Part shown: positions 27,235 to 39,604 of the stretch, piece after piece | Position numbering within the stretch: the first letter of the stretch is position 1 | How the letters are laid out: every line of letters begins with the position of its first letter | Assembly: GCA_034620365.1 (NCBI GenBank) | Contig: JAQGEQ010000258.1 | Coordinates: 124,001-188,000 of the forward strand | Length of the DNA: 64,000 nucleotides | Reading direction: 5' to 3' | DNA from: Pegea sp. RAD2-039 | Taxonomy: Eukaryota > Chordata > Thaliacea > Salpida > Salpidae | Translations under genes and position numbers: made by a program | Notes under the pieces: generated by a model | Told to the model about the DNA's origin: nothing | The model's input: the letters and a program-made list of their open reading frames with translations, nothing else | Databases searched by the model: none

Positions 27235-27507
27235 AGAATTAAATTAAGAAACATCTTATAGTTATTTTAAACGAAAGTGTATTTTGATACTTTATCAGTT
27301 TCCAGATAAAATAATTTGCCTATCTGATAAATTGATTATATTATTTACCTATGGGTTACTTATATTCTTTTTTACAAAATGTTGCTTGAAGCAGGCTGCA
27401 AAGAGTGTAACCATATACTTTTATGACCCTAACACAGCCGATTAAAAAAGTATTCTAGCATTACTTTCTTAATTATAAGTTTGATATGACAGTATATTTG
27501 ATTACTT

Positions 27508-27745
27508 TAGTAGCATAGAATAGTCTATCATGGTTACCACAATCGTCTAAAACGCGAGAGGTTTCGGGTTGGAGCCCATAAGAAATTTTTGACAAAGAAA
27601 CGTTCAGACAAAAAACGATCTGGTGAGTTTGGTTTAACAAAGTTGGAATTAAACTAGAAGGCAGTTAGTAACTGTAATCAGGGCGTCCTGACGTAGCTGT
27701 ATACCTTGGTGGCGAAAGTGGAACTCTGCTACATGAGCAACAACT
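27508..27745 (+). mobile_element. Diverged SINE copy (same family as 34.7 and 57.2 kb)
   Basis: The head around 27510-27580 is tRNA-like (TAGCATAGAATAGTCTATC and a B-box-like TTTCGGGTTGGAGCCC). The distal part around 27705-27745 (GTGGAACTCTGCTACATGAGCA) matches the equivalent part of the copies at 34945-34980 and 57345-57385. It lies between the convergent UPP gene and tandem gene A. It is strongly mutated. Confidence 0.5.
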
Positions 27746-28079
27746 GTATACAAATAAGTCAAGCATAGACGTTTTTGGAAAAATAGACCAATAAAAAATT
27801 ATAAGGCAACAAACTTGATGTAAATCATTTACCAACGATAAGCTATACATTTTTTTACACTTTAAGACATCATGAAGTTAGAATTTATATTTAAACTTTT
27901 CTACCCCTCATTTTGGAGTCCTTTTAATATTTATTACATTGGCACAGAGCTTGCTATCAATGTTCAGTAAGCTTACCCATACTTCTATAAATGATATCAG
28001 CAAAAATTTGTGATCAAGTTTATTGCAGTTACATTACATAAGTTGGTTCGAAATATGCTAATTTTATCAAATGTTTCTA

Positions 28080-30073
28080 TTACACATTTGTTTCATTCGA
28101 AGTTTGAGGTAAATCTCTTTTCTGAAGTGCTGCATGGATCTTTAGAATACCAGAAAAAATCTTTCTGTTGTCATCTCTTTTCTCGATAACTATTTTTTCA
28201 ATTCTAGCGATCCGTTCTTCGAGGTCTTCCAGCTTAATCAACACTTGTGTCAACTGATCATTTGAAGAGACTATATTTTTCTTGGTTTGTTCTTCATCTA
28301 AGCTCTTTGATTCTGATTTAAAAAAAAGAATTAAAACAGTCAGAAAAACGCTTTCTGGAAATTATACTTTGAAAAGGATTTTTTAAAAGCTTTGAATGGA
28401 TATTACTTGCAGTTGATTGCAGTCTGGCTTTTGAACTCTGCAAATATTTTCAGATAATTAGCCATCAACGTAAAATGGAAAGGAACAAAACTTGATAAAT
28501 TCTTCGAGATGGAAGAATGACTATTATAAGCTAATTATTCATTTTCAAGGTTTAATTAAAGATAAATGATCAAAGTTGTTGATTTTAAGAATACTTTAGC
28601 TTTAGATGCAAATAATAAACGCTCAGTAAAATTGTTAGTTTGAAAGAGATCTTACTTGTTCAGATTCCGCTTTTACTTGACAAGATTCACTTTCTACAAA
28701 CTTAAATATTTTGTGGATATAGTTATACATTTTCAATACTATAAATCAACCTAAATAACTCCAAAAGAATTTTAAAAAACTTACAAGAGGAACATAATAG
28801 TGAACCTGAAAGCATAAAAACATTAGGGATTACACATTTTAAAATTCAAAAGTTAAATCAGTTTGAAGAATACTTACTTTTTTAGGTTTACTTGTGGTGT
28901 CATCTGCTGAAAATATTTAAAACAAAAATTTATGGGATGTTTTTGGTAAATGTTTAAATTGTTTAGTACAATAACGTTTATTTACACAATCAACTTGTAA
29001 TTAAGTAAATCTTATTTAAACCTTTATCAGCTGCGCCTTCCATCAATTCTGGGTGGTGTTCAAGTAATTTCTAAACAAATTAGAAGATTTTAAGCTTTTA
29101 ATCTAACATGGTGAGAAAAACTAGCAAACTTGAATTAGACACTTCTACAAGGAAACGTTTGTTAGAATCAAGGTAGTTCAGTTTAACAATTAAAGTGCTT
29201 TTATTCAAATTCAGTGATTACTAACAGCTTACCTTAAACCTGTTTGCAAGTTTTGTAGAACTTCTTTCTACGTTCTAAAAACATTTCAAGAAACCATTTT
29301 ATTAGTCGGCAAGTAAGTCTTACAATTACATAGAAATGAAGACAACAAAGTGTTTCTACTAACTTAACGTAATTTTAAACATCAAAGTAAATGAAAAGTC
29401 TTCTAACAGCTAAATTCAATTTAAATTGAAAATTATTTATCATATGCTTTAAAGCAGTATCTATTTTAGTATTTACTTTACTATTTTTCATCGCCCTTTT
29501 TTGCTATCATATATAATTTGGTCAACTAGCCAACAAAGACTAGATTGAAAATAATTTATACAGTTTCAACTTACAGGTCTATACCATCCTGAAAAACCAG
29601 GGCGATCTTGGCATGAATGCGCTGGTGTCATTTCTTCTTCATTCACAGCAGAAACACTTGCGAGTTCATCTACATAATCATTCATTGTTAAAATATATAC
29701 CATATAACCATTTCAAGCTAGGATATTTATCCTGTTAATGGTGATGATATAAATCTTATGCTTTTATTTTACCTTAAGATATTTGAATATTTCTGTCTTA
29801 ATTATCATCCAGTCAATAAATAAAATTTCTACATTGATCATAACTAACATATATTTGGTCCTTAATCTGATTAGTTGTTAGATCAAGTATTTCTAAGCAT
29901 AAATCTCAATTCTTATTAGCATGAAAAAAAAAACATTGATGCTAATAGAGAGGTTGATGTCAAGGAAAACGTTTATAAATACTTTTGAACCATTTTTAGA
30001 CAGAGTGTAAAATTCATTCCTTACCTTCAGTCTCCTTAGGATGAGTTGGTTGATCTTGGCTACTTTCACTCAT
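28080..30073 (-). CDS. Tandem family gene A: small-exon, coiled-coil protein
   Basis: Exons: 30073-30025, 29669-29575, 29274-29233, 29070-29022, then either 28906-28878 + 28805-28785 or 28693-28656, then 28437-28407 and 28312-28080. Exon 4 ends in phase 1; both alternatives take phase 1 to 0, and 28437-28407 returns to phase 1 for the last exon. Both paths are open: 182 aa (two microexons of 29 and 21 nt) or 178 aa (38-nt exon). There is no signal peptide, so the protein is probably cytosolic. Exon 2 ends in PGFSGWYRP, as in genes B and C. The last exon is a heptad-like coiled coil (LIKLEDLEERIARIEKIVIE) ending in SNETNV, a class I PDZ-ligand pattern. The family is unrecognised. Confidence 0.78.
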
Positions 30074-31030
30074 GGTCTATTGTAGTCTATGATACCTGAA
30101 AAAAAATTATATAAAGTGTTAGTAGAAGTAGTTTTGGTACGAAAAATTAAGGTTTAAATTCTTTCTTTTCTTTAAAAATGAATTGAAATACAAGTTTTTT
30201 AAACAAATAAAGAATAAAACTAAACAAACAAGTCAAAAAACCTTGAATCCTTCTTGTGAAGGCTAAATGTGCTTTTATATAAGTATCAATATATGAACTT
30301 TGACTTTAAAAAATCCATTCTGTAATCATTTTGTTTGGATTTTACTCAACTGGTATATCAAAAGTACCTTTACAATCTCAAAAACATTATTCATCTGATC
30401 ACGAAAACCATGTTTGTTTCAAAACATCTTTACTTCTAATAATTGTTACGTACTTTTCATCGATTGCTTCTAAGTTTTAAAGAGCTGTAAAGAAGAACTA
30501 GTTTTGTAACATAAGTTTAAAATTTATAGTAGTTATTTATTAATGGCTAAACACTTTTCAAATATCATTCAATATAATTTTGTACAGGAATTCTGCATCT
30601 CAAACAATCTTCAAAACTTTTTCTTGTACGAAAAGACTTGATAAATATCTCTGTATGATGAAAATATCAACAATTTAAGGTTAAATTTTCAAACATTTAT
30701 CTTGTAGTACTTAAGAGTTGATGTTTAATCATTGACTCTGGTAGTCGGCTTATTAATTTCTAAGGGGTTAGAAAACTTGCTAGTAATTGAAAAGCGTGTC
30801 ATAAGCAGTTAAAGTTAATTATTGATATTTATAGTAAATTATTATGAAAACTTTTTATGAGACACAATTGTTTTATGAAGAAGGAAAATTCCCTAAATTT
30901 GATGAAAAAGAAACTCTTTAAATTAATTATGCATAAGCTCAATTCAATTCTTTAAAACTTATTATTAAATAGCTTTATTTAAGACTAGCTCACAAAGTCT
31001 GAAGTTATAGCTTTTACTCGTAAGCCCGCT
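30074..31030. other. Spacer between genes A and B, upstream part
   Basis: It holds the promoter of gene A (which reads leftward from 30073) and a 3' splice site at 30096-30097. No coding sequence was seen. Confidence 0.4.
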
Positions 31031-31039
31031 GTACATTTC

Positions 31040-31262
31040 CCAAACCAATACTTCATCAATGAATTTATTTTTCCACGAATATCTTCGGTCCTAGACCTTG
31101 ATATTACCTAATTACCTGATTTCAAATGGCACAACTATGTTTCTAAAATCTTTGCAAAATCAATCAAACTTGTCTACCTTATTATAAAGACCTTTGATTC
31201 TAAAGATTCATACGTCTCTATCAATCTCTTCAAATTGCTGCTGGGGTGTGTGTTGCAAATCC
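31040..31262 (+). mobile_element. LINE reverse-transcriptase C-terminal fragment
   Basis: About 31108-31240 is nearly the same as 54690-54810 and encodes the RT thumb-region scrap ending DSKDSYVSINLFKLL. The LINE reading frame is short and cut off on both sides. It is a dead 5'- and 3'-truncated copy. Confidence 0.6.
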
Positions 31263-31726
31263 TCAGTTTCTATGAGAATCCATAATTATTGCCAAAATCA
31301 TTGTACTTCATCGACCGGTTCTTTACTTTTATTTTCTGTAGGTTAACTTTTTTGTGCCTTTGCTTGAATTTTTGCATCATTATTTCTTTGACCTGAGCTG
31401 GGTAAGTGTGACAAATTCTTTATATTATCTATTTAAAATGCGATTTTTTTGATTTTATTGTTATTCCTTTATTAATTAATTGACTGAATGATTTTTTCCA
31501 GTTGTAAAAATGAAGCAATCATCTTGAATGGTGGTTTTTCACGTTCTATACTTGAGCTTCTTGTAGTTCTTCTTCTGATGCTTGCTGATTTCAGCATGTG
31601 GTAAATCTTGAAGTTGTGTTACAGATGCTTTTGCTACAATCACCTCAAAGACCGTTTTGTGGAGACACACTTCTTGAGACTGACTTGTTGTTGGTTGGGA
31701 TTTTATTATCTTCAATCAAGCTATAG

Positions 31727-32000
31727 TTATTTTCTTTCATTTAACGTTTTGCGTAATTTTACTGGAATTTGATCAAGCTCTAGTTGTGTTAGTCTTCCGT
31801 TGCTTAGGATATATCTGCGATGGTTAGCCAAATTGTTTGCATCTAGGTTTGGCCATAATTCAATCCTTACCATTTTAAGGTAGTTGCTGTGCGTTTGTTT
31901 AGCTAAAGGTCTTTCTATTGCAGAGTAATATGCTTCAATCACTACTTTTATATGTCCCTTTCGTCTATTTGTCTGTAATCCTTTTTTTACTTTTGGCGTC
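31727..32000 (-). pseudogene. Retroelement N-terminal fragment
   Basis: The translation of 31942-31727 and the in-frame codons upstream (to about 32000) has VIEAYYSAI, then NYLKMVRIELWPNLDANNLA, then LTQLELDQIPVKLRK. This matches the spacing of a module found ahead of reverse transcriptase in many animal retroelements: EExxxVxxCYYxS, then YRxRMxxLW, then TEQRLxDQ, then LSxxELEEIR. No reverse transcriptase continues from it on this strand. It is an isolated remnant in the A-B spacer. Confidence 0.5.
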
Positions 32001-32044
32001 CGTTTGTGATGTTTGAGAAGTTAGACTACTACTGGATTGTTTCC

Positions 32045-32230
32045 GTTTGTAGTTACACTCAAGGATTTGCCTAGTTCCTAGGATGTACGTACAAGACATT
32101 AACCATTCATCCATATGGACGTTACTCCACCAAGGATTTGCCTATAGCTGAGGGTTCAGTTCCTCAGCATCAGAGTGTATCCACACGCTGGTGGACTCAT
32201 GCATATTGCACGTTTAGGGGTTCAACCTTC
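32045..32230. repeat. GC-richer patch with a short direct repeat
   Basis: CAAGGATTTGCCTA occurs at about 32061 and again at about 32132. The patch is less AT-rich than its surroundings and ends with TTTAGGGGTTCAACC. It is probably old mobile-element debris, and I cannot assign a family. Confidence 0.3.
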
Positions 32231-32567
32231 TATCGGATATTATCATTCTATTCTATTATTGTGTAATTAATATTAAATTTTTATTCAACTACTGTGACCT
32301 GATTGTGTAAAAACTTTACAAAGTGGAACCAAATATTACAATGATGCTAATAAAGTAGTCTATGAGTCGTATACAGCTTATAACTTTGTTTTATAGTATT
32401 AGGAAAATTTGGAAAAATTATTACTCTGATGCAAACTAACGTCCAGATATGATCAGATGAAAGCCATTTCTATAATTTTTAATACAGTTTCTTTTTGAAA
32501 AATAAGTTAAAGAAGCGAAAATCTTAGAGAAATCGAAAAAGTATTAATTCAGTCTGAAAAGTTAAAT

Positions 32568-33756
32568 TTAGAGTGATTCATTTTTGCACAAATCTTGCTT
32601 CTTTTTTTTGAGTTTCTTATTAACTTTGTTAGCCAGTACTACAACATTTTGTGCGGCAAAATGCTGGTCGACTATAATTTGGTCTAAATCATAAAGTTGT
32701 TCTTCAATTTCATGCAGTCTCTTCATTACTTGAAGCAATTTATCTAAAGATATTTCATATTCTTTGGTTTCTGGAATTTTTAAATCATTCGGTTTAGCTG
32801 AAAAAAAATAATGAAATTAGTTTGGAACAATTTCTAAACAATTTTTTTACTTTTAGAAAAAACTTTCGACACTTTTGAATAAATTGTTGTTTCTTCAAAT
32901 CTTTTTTTAAGTCTCTGTTAATATAAAAACAGATATAAGGACACCTAAATAAAAAAGCAGTGGAGTTTTTACAACTTACATTGAATATACCTGCAACTGC
33001 TACTTCTGAATTCTAAATAAGAAAATTTTTGTGAATATTTTACTAACATTCAGATTAAAATGAAGTTTGAAAACAGTATTTTCATTAATTTAACTTTTTT
33101 AAATTCAAAATAAATGAAAGTTAATTAAACCATTTACAAAATCTAAATTCAATTACGAAAGCAAATTTCCATAAATGTCCTTCAATGATAAAATAGTATT
33201 TCAAATAAAACAGATATTTAGCATTCAATTTAAGTGTCTTTTCACAAAAACTCTGTTTTCTAATATTAGAAACAATTTTGTTAATCAGATACCAAAGCTT
33301 AAAGTGTATTATATCTAAATAGTTTTCATTTACAGATTGATACTCTCCTGAAAATCCAGGTTGAATTTGGTCTGACTTTGCTAGTTTTGTTCTCTTCTTA
33401 TTCACAGCATCAACTTTTGAGAATTTTTCTAAAAATATTGATGGAGTTTAAGCAGAATATATGAACAGATAAACTTCTAAAAGTAATTTAAGTTTATAAG
33501 ATTTGAAATGTAAATAACGGTTTGAGATATTAAAGATCATTATCAAAAAGATGTTGCAACAGTTTAACTAGTTAGCGTTTAGCAGAGCTTTTTCTGACTT
33601 CATATCATTTATTTATTATAGAAAAAATGATATAAAAATGAACCATTCAGTCGCAGGTCTTAATCATTTTTTCAGCATGTTAATAAAAGCGGTAAAAACA
33701 GAATAAACAAATTTCTTACTTAGAGGTTGTTGATTTGTACTTTCGTTGCTCATCAT
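32568..33756 (-). CDS. Tandem family gene B: small-exon, coiled-coil protein
   Basis: Exons: 33756-33720, 33428-33334, 33012-32980 (33 nt), 32914-32851 and 32797-32568. Phases agree, giving 152 aa, or one fewer if the second of two adjacent ATGs is used. Exon 2 encodes SKVDAVNKKRTK and ends IQPGFSGEYQS, aligning with genes A and C but with Glu in place of Trp. The last exon is coiled-coil-like (LDKLLQVMKRLHEIEEQLYDL) with a Lys-rich tail. Unlike A and D it ends NESL, without the ETNV terminus. No signal peptide or membrane segment. A 3' splice site lies at 33777-33778, about 20 nt before the ATG. It is a clear paralogue of A by exon order, phases (1-0-0-1) and the exon 2 motif. Confidence 0.78.
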
Positions 33757-34715
33757 TTAGTTTTAAATGCAAAACACTGAAACGTTTATTTGTTTATTCC
33801 AGCTGCCTAAAAACTACAGAATAATAATTTTAGTTTCACGAAATTTTAGAACAGAGATAAATAGAAATAAATTATTCTTTTATTAGAGCCAGTATAACTG
33901 AAAGGTTAGTTTGCTTGCTACTCAACTCAACCAAAATACTAAATACAAACTGAAATGACAATTCCTAATCAAAGAACATAAGTATGAGTAAAAAATCTCC
34001 AGAAAGTACCACAAACATTTTTAAGTTGAAATGTTTTTATAGCTCAGATTGTATGAACTATAACTTTTCAAAATGAATTTTGTAATCAAATTTTTCACTT
34101 TCTTATCCTAAAAGTATCATTTATTAAATAACGAAAATTCAAATAAAGAGTTTCCAGTTTACATTATTTTTCATCAACTTTCAACTTTTTCATTTTCTAT
34201 GCATTGACTATTTGAGTAACAACTGATTTCGTAAAAAAGGTAAACTCCTTGATTTACTCCTGGTTTTACTTGATAAAAATTTACTTTTTTCTTAAATTAA
34301 CACATGTTTAGTAAGTTAACAATACTATGCATTTGATATAGATAACCAACATATAAAACTTATGTAATTAAAAGCATGCTCAATATATAATGACCCATAA
34401 CAAAAAGCTGTCAAAAGAAAGGATTTGGTTCTGGGTTGGCACTGAATTTTATTATATTTATAAAACTTTTTAAATATTTTACAAGAAAATTTGAATATAA
34501 ATATCTCGTTTGCATCTTTGTGTTTAACATAAACTATCTCGCTGATACAAACAGGTATAAAACTGGTAAAGTTGTAAGCACCTTAAAACTCCCAGTACAA
34601 TACTACTCAATAAAGTTATGGTCTTGACTTTCTCTCGTTGAAAATTCTTTACATATCAGAGATAAGTTGATCAAACTAGCTACTTACTAAAAACTCGTTT
34701 AAAGCTCGTTGCTAT
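33757..34715. other. Spacer between genes B and C, near B promoter
   Basis: AT-rich with no coding features seen. The promoter of gene B must lie in the part nearest 33757. Confidence 0.4.
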
Positions 34716-34721
34716 TACATC

Positions 34722-35060
34722 TGTCTCCGTAGTGTAGTGGTTATCACGACCACCTTCGCGTGGAAAGTCCATAAGAAACCTAGGTTTAAAGGTCTTGTTA
34801 GTTGGTTTTATGGCAACACTTCTAGAAAACGAAAAACTCCGAAATTAAAGCCAGATTTGAGTGCTCGTAGGCAGTTCGTACTCAGTGTCGTTTTAGCAGC
34901 TCCTACAAAACCATGTGGGCATCTTTTGTTTCGCAGCATACCTTGTTGGAGTGGAGAGTGGAATTCTGTTGCATAAATAATAACTGGATCTCTATAATCT
35001 TTGTCCTGGCTCTTTATCGTTTCTTGTTCTTCTTTTGCTAAAAAGTCATTTAAAACTTTC
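34722..35060 (+). mobile_element. SINE with a tRNA-Val-like head
   Basis: The first 27 bp (GTCTCCGTAGTGTAGTGGTT, then ATCACGA) match the 5' half of eukaryotic tRNA-Val, including the A box. The B box half is damaged. The body from about 34878 (TACTCAGTGTCGTTTTAGCA) matches 57265 onward in the second copy. The shared part runs through GCAGCTCCT and the GATCTCTATA region to the AAGTCATTT end. It is a fossil insertion between tandem genes B and C. Overlapping open frames on both strands are accidental. Confidence 0.72.
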
Positions 35061-35969
35061 AGACAAAAACAGCTCTTTGCTTTTGAGTATAAAAGTTCTT
35101 CCTTAATAAACCTACAACTCAAAAGTAACTTAATATTTATAAGAATTCTATTAAATGCTTTTCTCTATTTTAGATACACCAGCATCTTTTTGCTAAAGAT
35201 TCTTATAAAAAATATGAGTCTAGTAAGATATATGATGTATAAACATAATTTATCTTGATATGATAATAAATAATTGTTTCTAAACTCTCTACAGAAGGCT
35301 TCTCTGACAGCACAAACCTTAATTTCTATTTTAGCAACTTTATTTAAACTGTACAAAGCACGAAACAATCTAATAGTAATCAGCTGGTTGAGCTGTTAGA
35401 GCTTTTCGGCTCACAATACTAATTGTATAATTATTATCATCGCACTGGAGCGCGGAGATATAAATTTTGATAGAAACAGTAAAGCAATTATTCTAGTAGC
35501 GTTTTCTACTCAAACAAAAAATACAATTTAGCTTAAAGAAATCATTGTCAATTTTTTTAATATTTTCGTAATTACATTTAAATTTAAACTTTGATCAAAT
35601 GTGACTTTACTATTTCTAAAATAGGGCGAAGGCTGACAGAGTTGCAATACAAAGCTTTAGTTTATTTAAGCAGCATACAACTAAGATGTATGATTATTGG
35701 ATAGCCTTATTCAACAACATTTAAGATTTTACCCCTAAATATTTTCCAAAAGTATAAGATTATTCATGCTGTTAGTTTACTGAAAGACCTTTTTTAAATT
35801 TCATCGCAGATGTTTCTGCTATCACTTTTACAGGAAATAAAACTACTTGATTTTTCAGTAAAATATTATTTTTTTATTCCGCAAAAGAAAAATTATTTTT
35901 TGAAGCATAAATTTTGATACGAAATTGATGAAAGGTTGAAAAAATTGGAGATTAAAAAATCAGAAATCG
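35061..35969. other. Spacer between genes B and C, downstream part
   Basis: It holds one GC-richer spot at about 35378-35460. That spot has a tRNA-like string (CAGCTGGTTGAGCTGTTAGA), perhaps another SINE head. No genes were seen. Confidence 0.35.
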
Positions 35970-37537
35970 TTAATTTGTTTCATCAATGCTCCTTAAGATT
36001 TTTTCAATTTTTTTACTGCAAGAAATGTGTTTCATCGTTTTACATCGAAGTCTATTAAGTCGATCTCCAAGGTTATTCAGCCTAGCTAGAAGAGCAAGCA
36101 ATTTTTCATCTGATGAAGCCGGTTTTTCACCTAAATTATTGGATTGCATTGAATTCAATAAGTTAAGTGCCGACAGAATTGAATCCATACTTTTTAAAAA
36201 ATTTCCAAGAATTATAGACATTATCCAATTTCCAAAATTCTTAGCATTTGCTAAGCGTAATGTTGTTTGGTTACTCTAAAAATATTTTAATTTTTTATCA
36301 AATCCTAAGCATTCACAATGACTTGAAATTTGATGAACAAAACTAACATTTGACGTATCTTCTTGGTGCTAAAATCATAAAATAATAATGCTTAAAACAT
36401 CTAAAAGAGTTATTTTTAACCTTACTAAAACACTTCTAAAAATACTAGTAGAATTTTAAAAGAAGAAAACCTACTTTTTCAATTTCCAGTTTTGGTTGAC
36501 GAGGTTCATCTACTGAAGATGTTTGAAAAAACATTATTTTAAATTAAGAAAATGTTGGCGCAACACAGTTTTATTTATGCAAAAAATTCATTGGTAGGTA
36601 AGAGCATCTGATTAAAGCTTTTTTCTCACCTGACTTGTTCTCTGATTCTTGTTGGGATATATTATTCTATAAAAATTATAAAAAAGTTTTATTTTTAAGT
36701 TTATTAACAATAATGAAGGATGGCAAACTGTTTTAGTATAAAGATAACATATTTGGCATTTATGAATTATATTATTATCAACAAAGTAATTTCAACGATT
36801 CGATTTCTAACCCAGTACTAAGAACTTACCTTAGAATTATTTGCAAATGTTGTTACTGAATTCTAAATAAAAAAAAGTTCTTTTGTGAGCGCTACGTTAG
36901 TCGGTAAGTTAGAATTTTTTTACGTTTATATTAAAATGAAGACTAAAACTAGCAAATCTACTTATTTTACTTAACTTCAAGCTTCACTCAAAATCATTGA
37001 GCAGTCTTACAACTAAATTCAATATAAAAAGAAAATTGTCTTACAACAGTATCGTCTGTCTGAAAAAAGCAAAAAGTTTATGATTAATTTAAAATGGAAT
37101 AAAAACAAATTGTTTTCTACTGTATAAAATTTGACCTTTCTAATATAAAAATTAGATTGAAAAAAAATTAAATAATTTTCAGCTTACAGGCTGATACCAT
37201 CCTGAAAACCCAGGTTGATCTTGGTCTGACTTCTTTATTTCTTCCTTGTTCAAAACACTGGAAAGTTTATCTAAAAAATTTACACAAAAGAAAGACGAAT
37301 TATGTATACAAATTGTCATTGAATTTGTTGAAAGTTACAATTATATAATTACATTGAATTAAAATAAGTGGCTAATAATTAAAAATTGCTGCTATTTATT
37401 TTTTATAACTTTCTTAAACAGCACAATCGACAAAAGTTTAAATTGTACTTCAGTTTTATATAATATCAAAGAATAATATTTATTCTTTTCATACCTTTAT
37501 GAGACAAATAGGGTTGAAGCTTAATTTCTTTTTCCAT
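35970..37537 (-). CDS. Tandem family gene C: microexon gene
   Basis: Eight exons: 37537-37495, 37270-37188, 37059-37045 (15 nt), 36862-36830 (33), 36666-36630 (37), 36512-36475 (38), 36368-36348 (21) and 36275-35970. Phases agree, giving 191 aa. Exon 2 ends DQDQPGFSGWYQP, nearly the same as gene A. The five exons after it encode only 5-13 residues each (TDDTV, NSVTTFANNSK, NNISQQESENKS, VDEPRQPKLEIEK, HQEDTSN), mostly polar and disordered. The last exon (102 codons with the stop) is helical and Leu-rich (LLALLARLNNLGDRLNRLR), a likely coiled coil. No signal peptide. The 15-, 21- and 33-nt exons are multiples of three and could be skipped without breaking the frame. Two of the exon boundaries (21-nt exon, last exon) rest on weaker splice sites. 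Confidence 0.75.
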
Positions 37538-39604
37538 TATTTTTTTTATCTGTAAAAAACTGAAAAACACACACAGTAGAATGTTAATGATCAATTACTG
37601 TAAGGTCTACAAGATTAAGTATCAACTGTGAAAGTTGAAATTTCTTCAAAACGATTCAAAAGCGTTTTAACAAGTTACTCATTTGCTTCCTCTAAGACCA
37701 AGAAATAAGCACAATAGATAAGCACTTTATTAAGCACAATAGAAACAAAAATAGTTTAAAGAAAACTGGTGTACAGCGACAACTAAATACTCCTGTGCAG
37801 TTTAAACTGAATCTAAACTTGATGTTGAAGCATTAAATAACTGTAAGTATACAAACTACAACGCCAAAAATGACTTTTGCAATCATCAATGTGAGTTTTA
37901 CTTGATTGGTAAGCGATTTTTGATCACAATCTTTTGTACGCGAGTATGAAAGTCGTTAGTAGTTTCCAACTATCGTTACTTTTGATTATCGTTTTAAACA
38001 CTTTTCTAATTTCTAATACATTTATTGTTTCAGTTTTTACTCAAGTAAAACGCAACTCTTAGATAAGTTGTTAGATAAACATTTAGATAAGTTGTAAGAC
38101 AACCGCTTTGTTATATTGGGAAACTTTTCAGTTTTAGTTGTTTTAATTTTGTTGGTTTTAAATGATTAACTTTTTTAAAAGTGACAGCTAACATATTAAA
38201 GATATAGAAAGATTCCAAAGTTTTTGTTAAGTTTTGGTAATCTATCATTAAAACAAATTGTTTAAAATGTTTTAAAATGTGAAATCTATTCAGGAACTTG
38301 TATATAAGCTTTTCATGACATTTATTACAAGAAGAACATAAAACGTTTCATCACTCTTATTTCTGGTTTCAGCTAGAAAGCCTAGTAAAAATTTAAATTC
38401 GGATATTCTTAATTTGAAACGATTTCCTTCCACTACAAATGCAAAGCGATTAGCAAAATATTTTCCATAACTCGGTTGAAACTGAAAAACACTGTTTTTA
38501 GATCTTGCAGTTGTAATGGATTTGAACTGCATTACAGAAGTTTATTTTACCGCATATAGAATGTCATTTGAAAGGACTTACGCTTGCATACTTGTTTATA
38601 GACTTGTCTCTGTGCTTACAGCTGGGTTAGTTATCCTTACCTTCCTTTTTGGAAGCATTTTACTTTAGAATTAATCTCCTGTAAAGAGATTTCATCACTA
38701 AAACAGTTTTCCCCATTATAATATCTGGATAAGATTAACTCAATTAGATTTTCATTTGAAAAGTAGAAGCTGATAAAATATTCAGTTAAATAATCAAGTT
38801 AAACGCTTTTTAGAAGTTTGCAGAGGTAGATAATAAAAATTCGTAAAAATTTTGATGTCGATGAATATACTAAGCCAGCTGACAGTTTATTGAAAACTTT
38901 TTATTTTAAAATTCAGTTATTTAATTTCTTTGCTTACCAACACACTGACCTTTTATTCTGAGTAGTTAGATTCTTGGAAACACTATGTCAAAAACTTAGT
39001 AAGAATATTATGCAGCAGTCACTATTCAGGAAAACTTGATTGTAACAAATCTATTTTTTCGTGAAGCCAATTTAGAGCTTATGTTTTCCGAATGGTAGTT
39101 AATGTTGCATCTAGTCCTTATTAACTATATCATATACCTTGACGAGGTGATTAGAGAACCATCACTGGTCAGTAGAAAGCTAACGAATTGCACAAGGTTT
39201 TTCCTGTTCAAGATGCGCTTTCTACCAGGGCATATCAAGCCAGAGTTTGTTTGTGGATTTTCCTCTCCGATTAGGAATTATTTCGGAGTTTGACTCCCAT
39301 AATTATAATGATAAATGATGATATAAAACCACTTGTTCAGAGGACTAAATTTCAAGTAAATTTAGACATTCATTTCATAGCCTGACAAGTTAGTACTTCA
39401 GGTTTATGCTAAAGTAAATATCTGAGTCTAAATCTTTGCTCAAATTAACAACTGAAATGAGTTTATGCAAAATCAAGTGAAAATTTCATGATTTATTCAC
39501 AATTTTATATAAAACACGCAAAAAGTTCTCAGAAATTTTAAAAAGTTCTGGACATTCTTTCATAAAAAGAGTTATATGATGGAAAAGTCTTTTGATAATA
39601 TCGA
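37538..39604. other. Spacer between genes C and D
   Basis: An open frame on the minus strand (38532-38290, 80 codons) lacks splice sites and homology that I can see. The patch at 39090-39300 is less AT-rich and ends GGAGTTTGACTCCC, which resembles a Pol III B box. It is perhaps another SINE scrap. No gene is supported. Confidence 0.4.
39492..39497 (-). terminator. Poly(A) signal AATAAA of gene D (minus strand)
   Basis: TTTATT on the plus strand, about 110 bp past the gene D stop codon. Confidence 0.4.

Noticed and set aside
34722..34795. True tRNA-Val gene
   Set aside because: The 5' half matches tRNA, but the T-arm/B-box half is degraded and acceptor pairing fails. The sequence continues into a body shared with 57.2 kb, so it is a SINE head.
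34737..35122. Overlapping open frames on both strands
   Set aside because: They lie inside the SINE, have no splice context and share no coding conservation with the other copies.
38290..38532. 80-aa open frame between genes C and D
   Set aside because: It is in family orientation but has no PGFSG motif, no coiled coil, no splice sites and no similarity to A-D. It is probably chance or transposon debris.
39102..39293. 63-aa open frame in a GC-richer patch
   Set aside because: The patch ends in a B-box-like string and looks like SINE debris. The peptide resembles nothing known.
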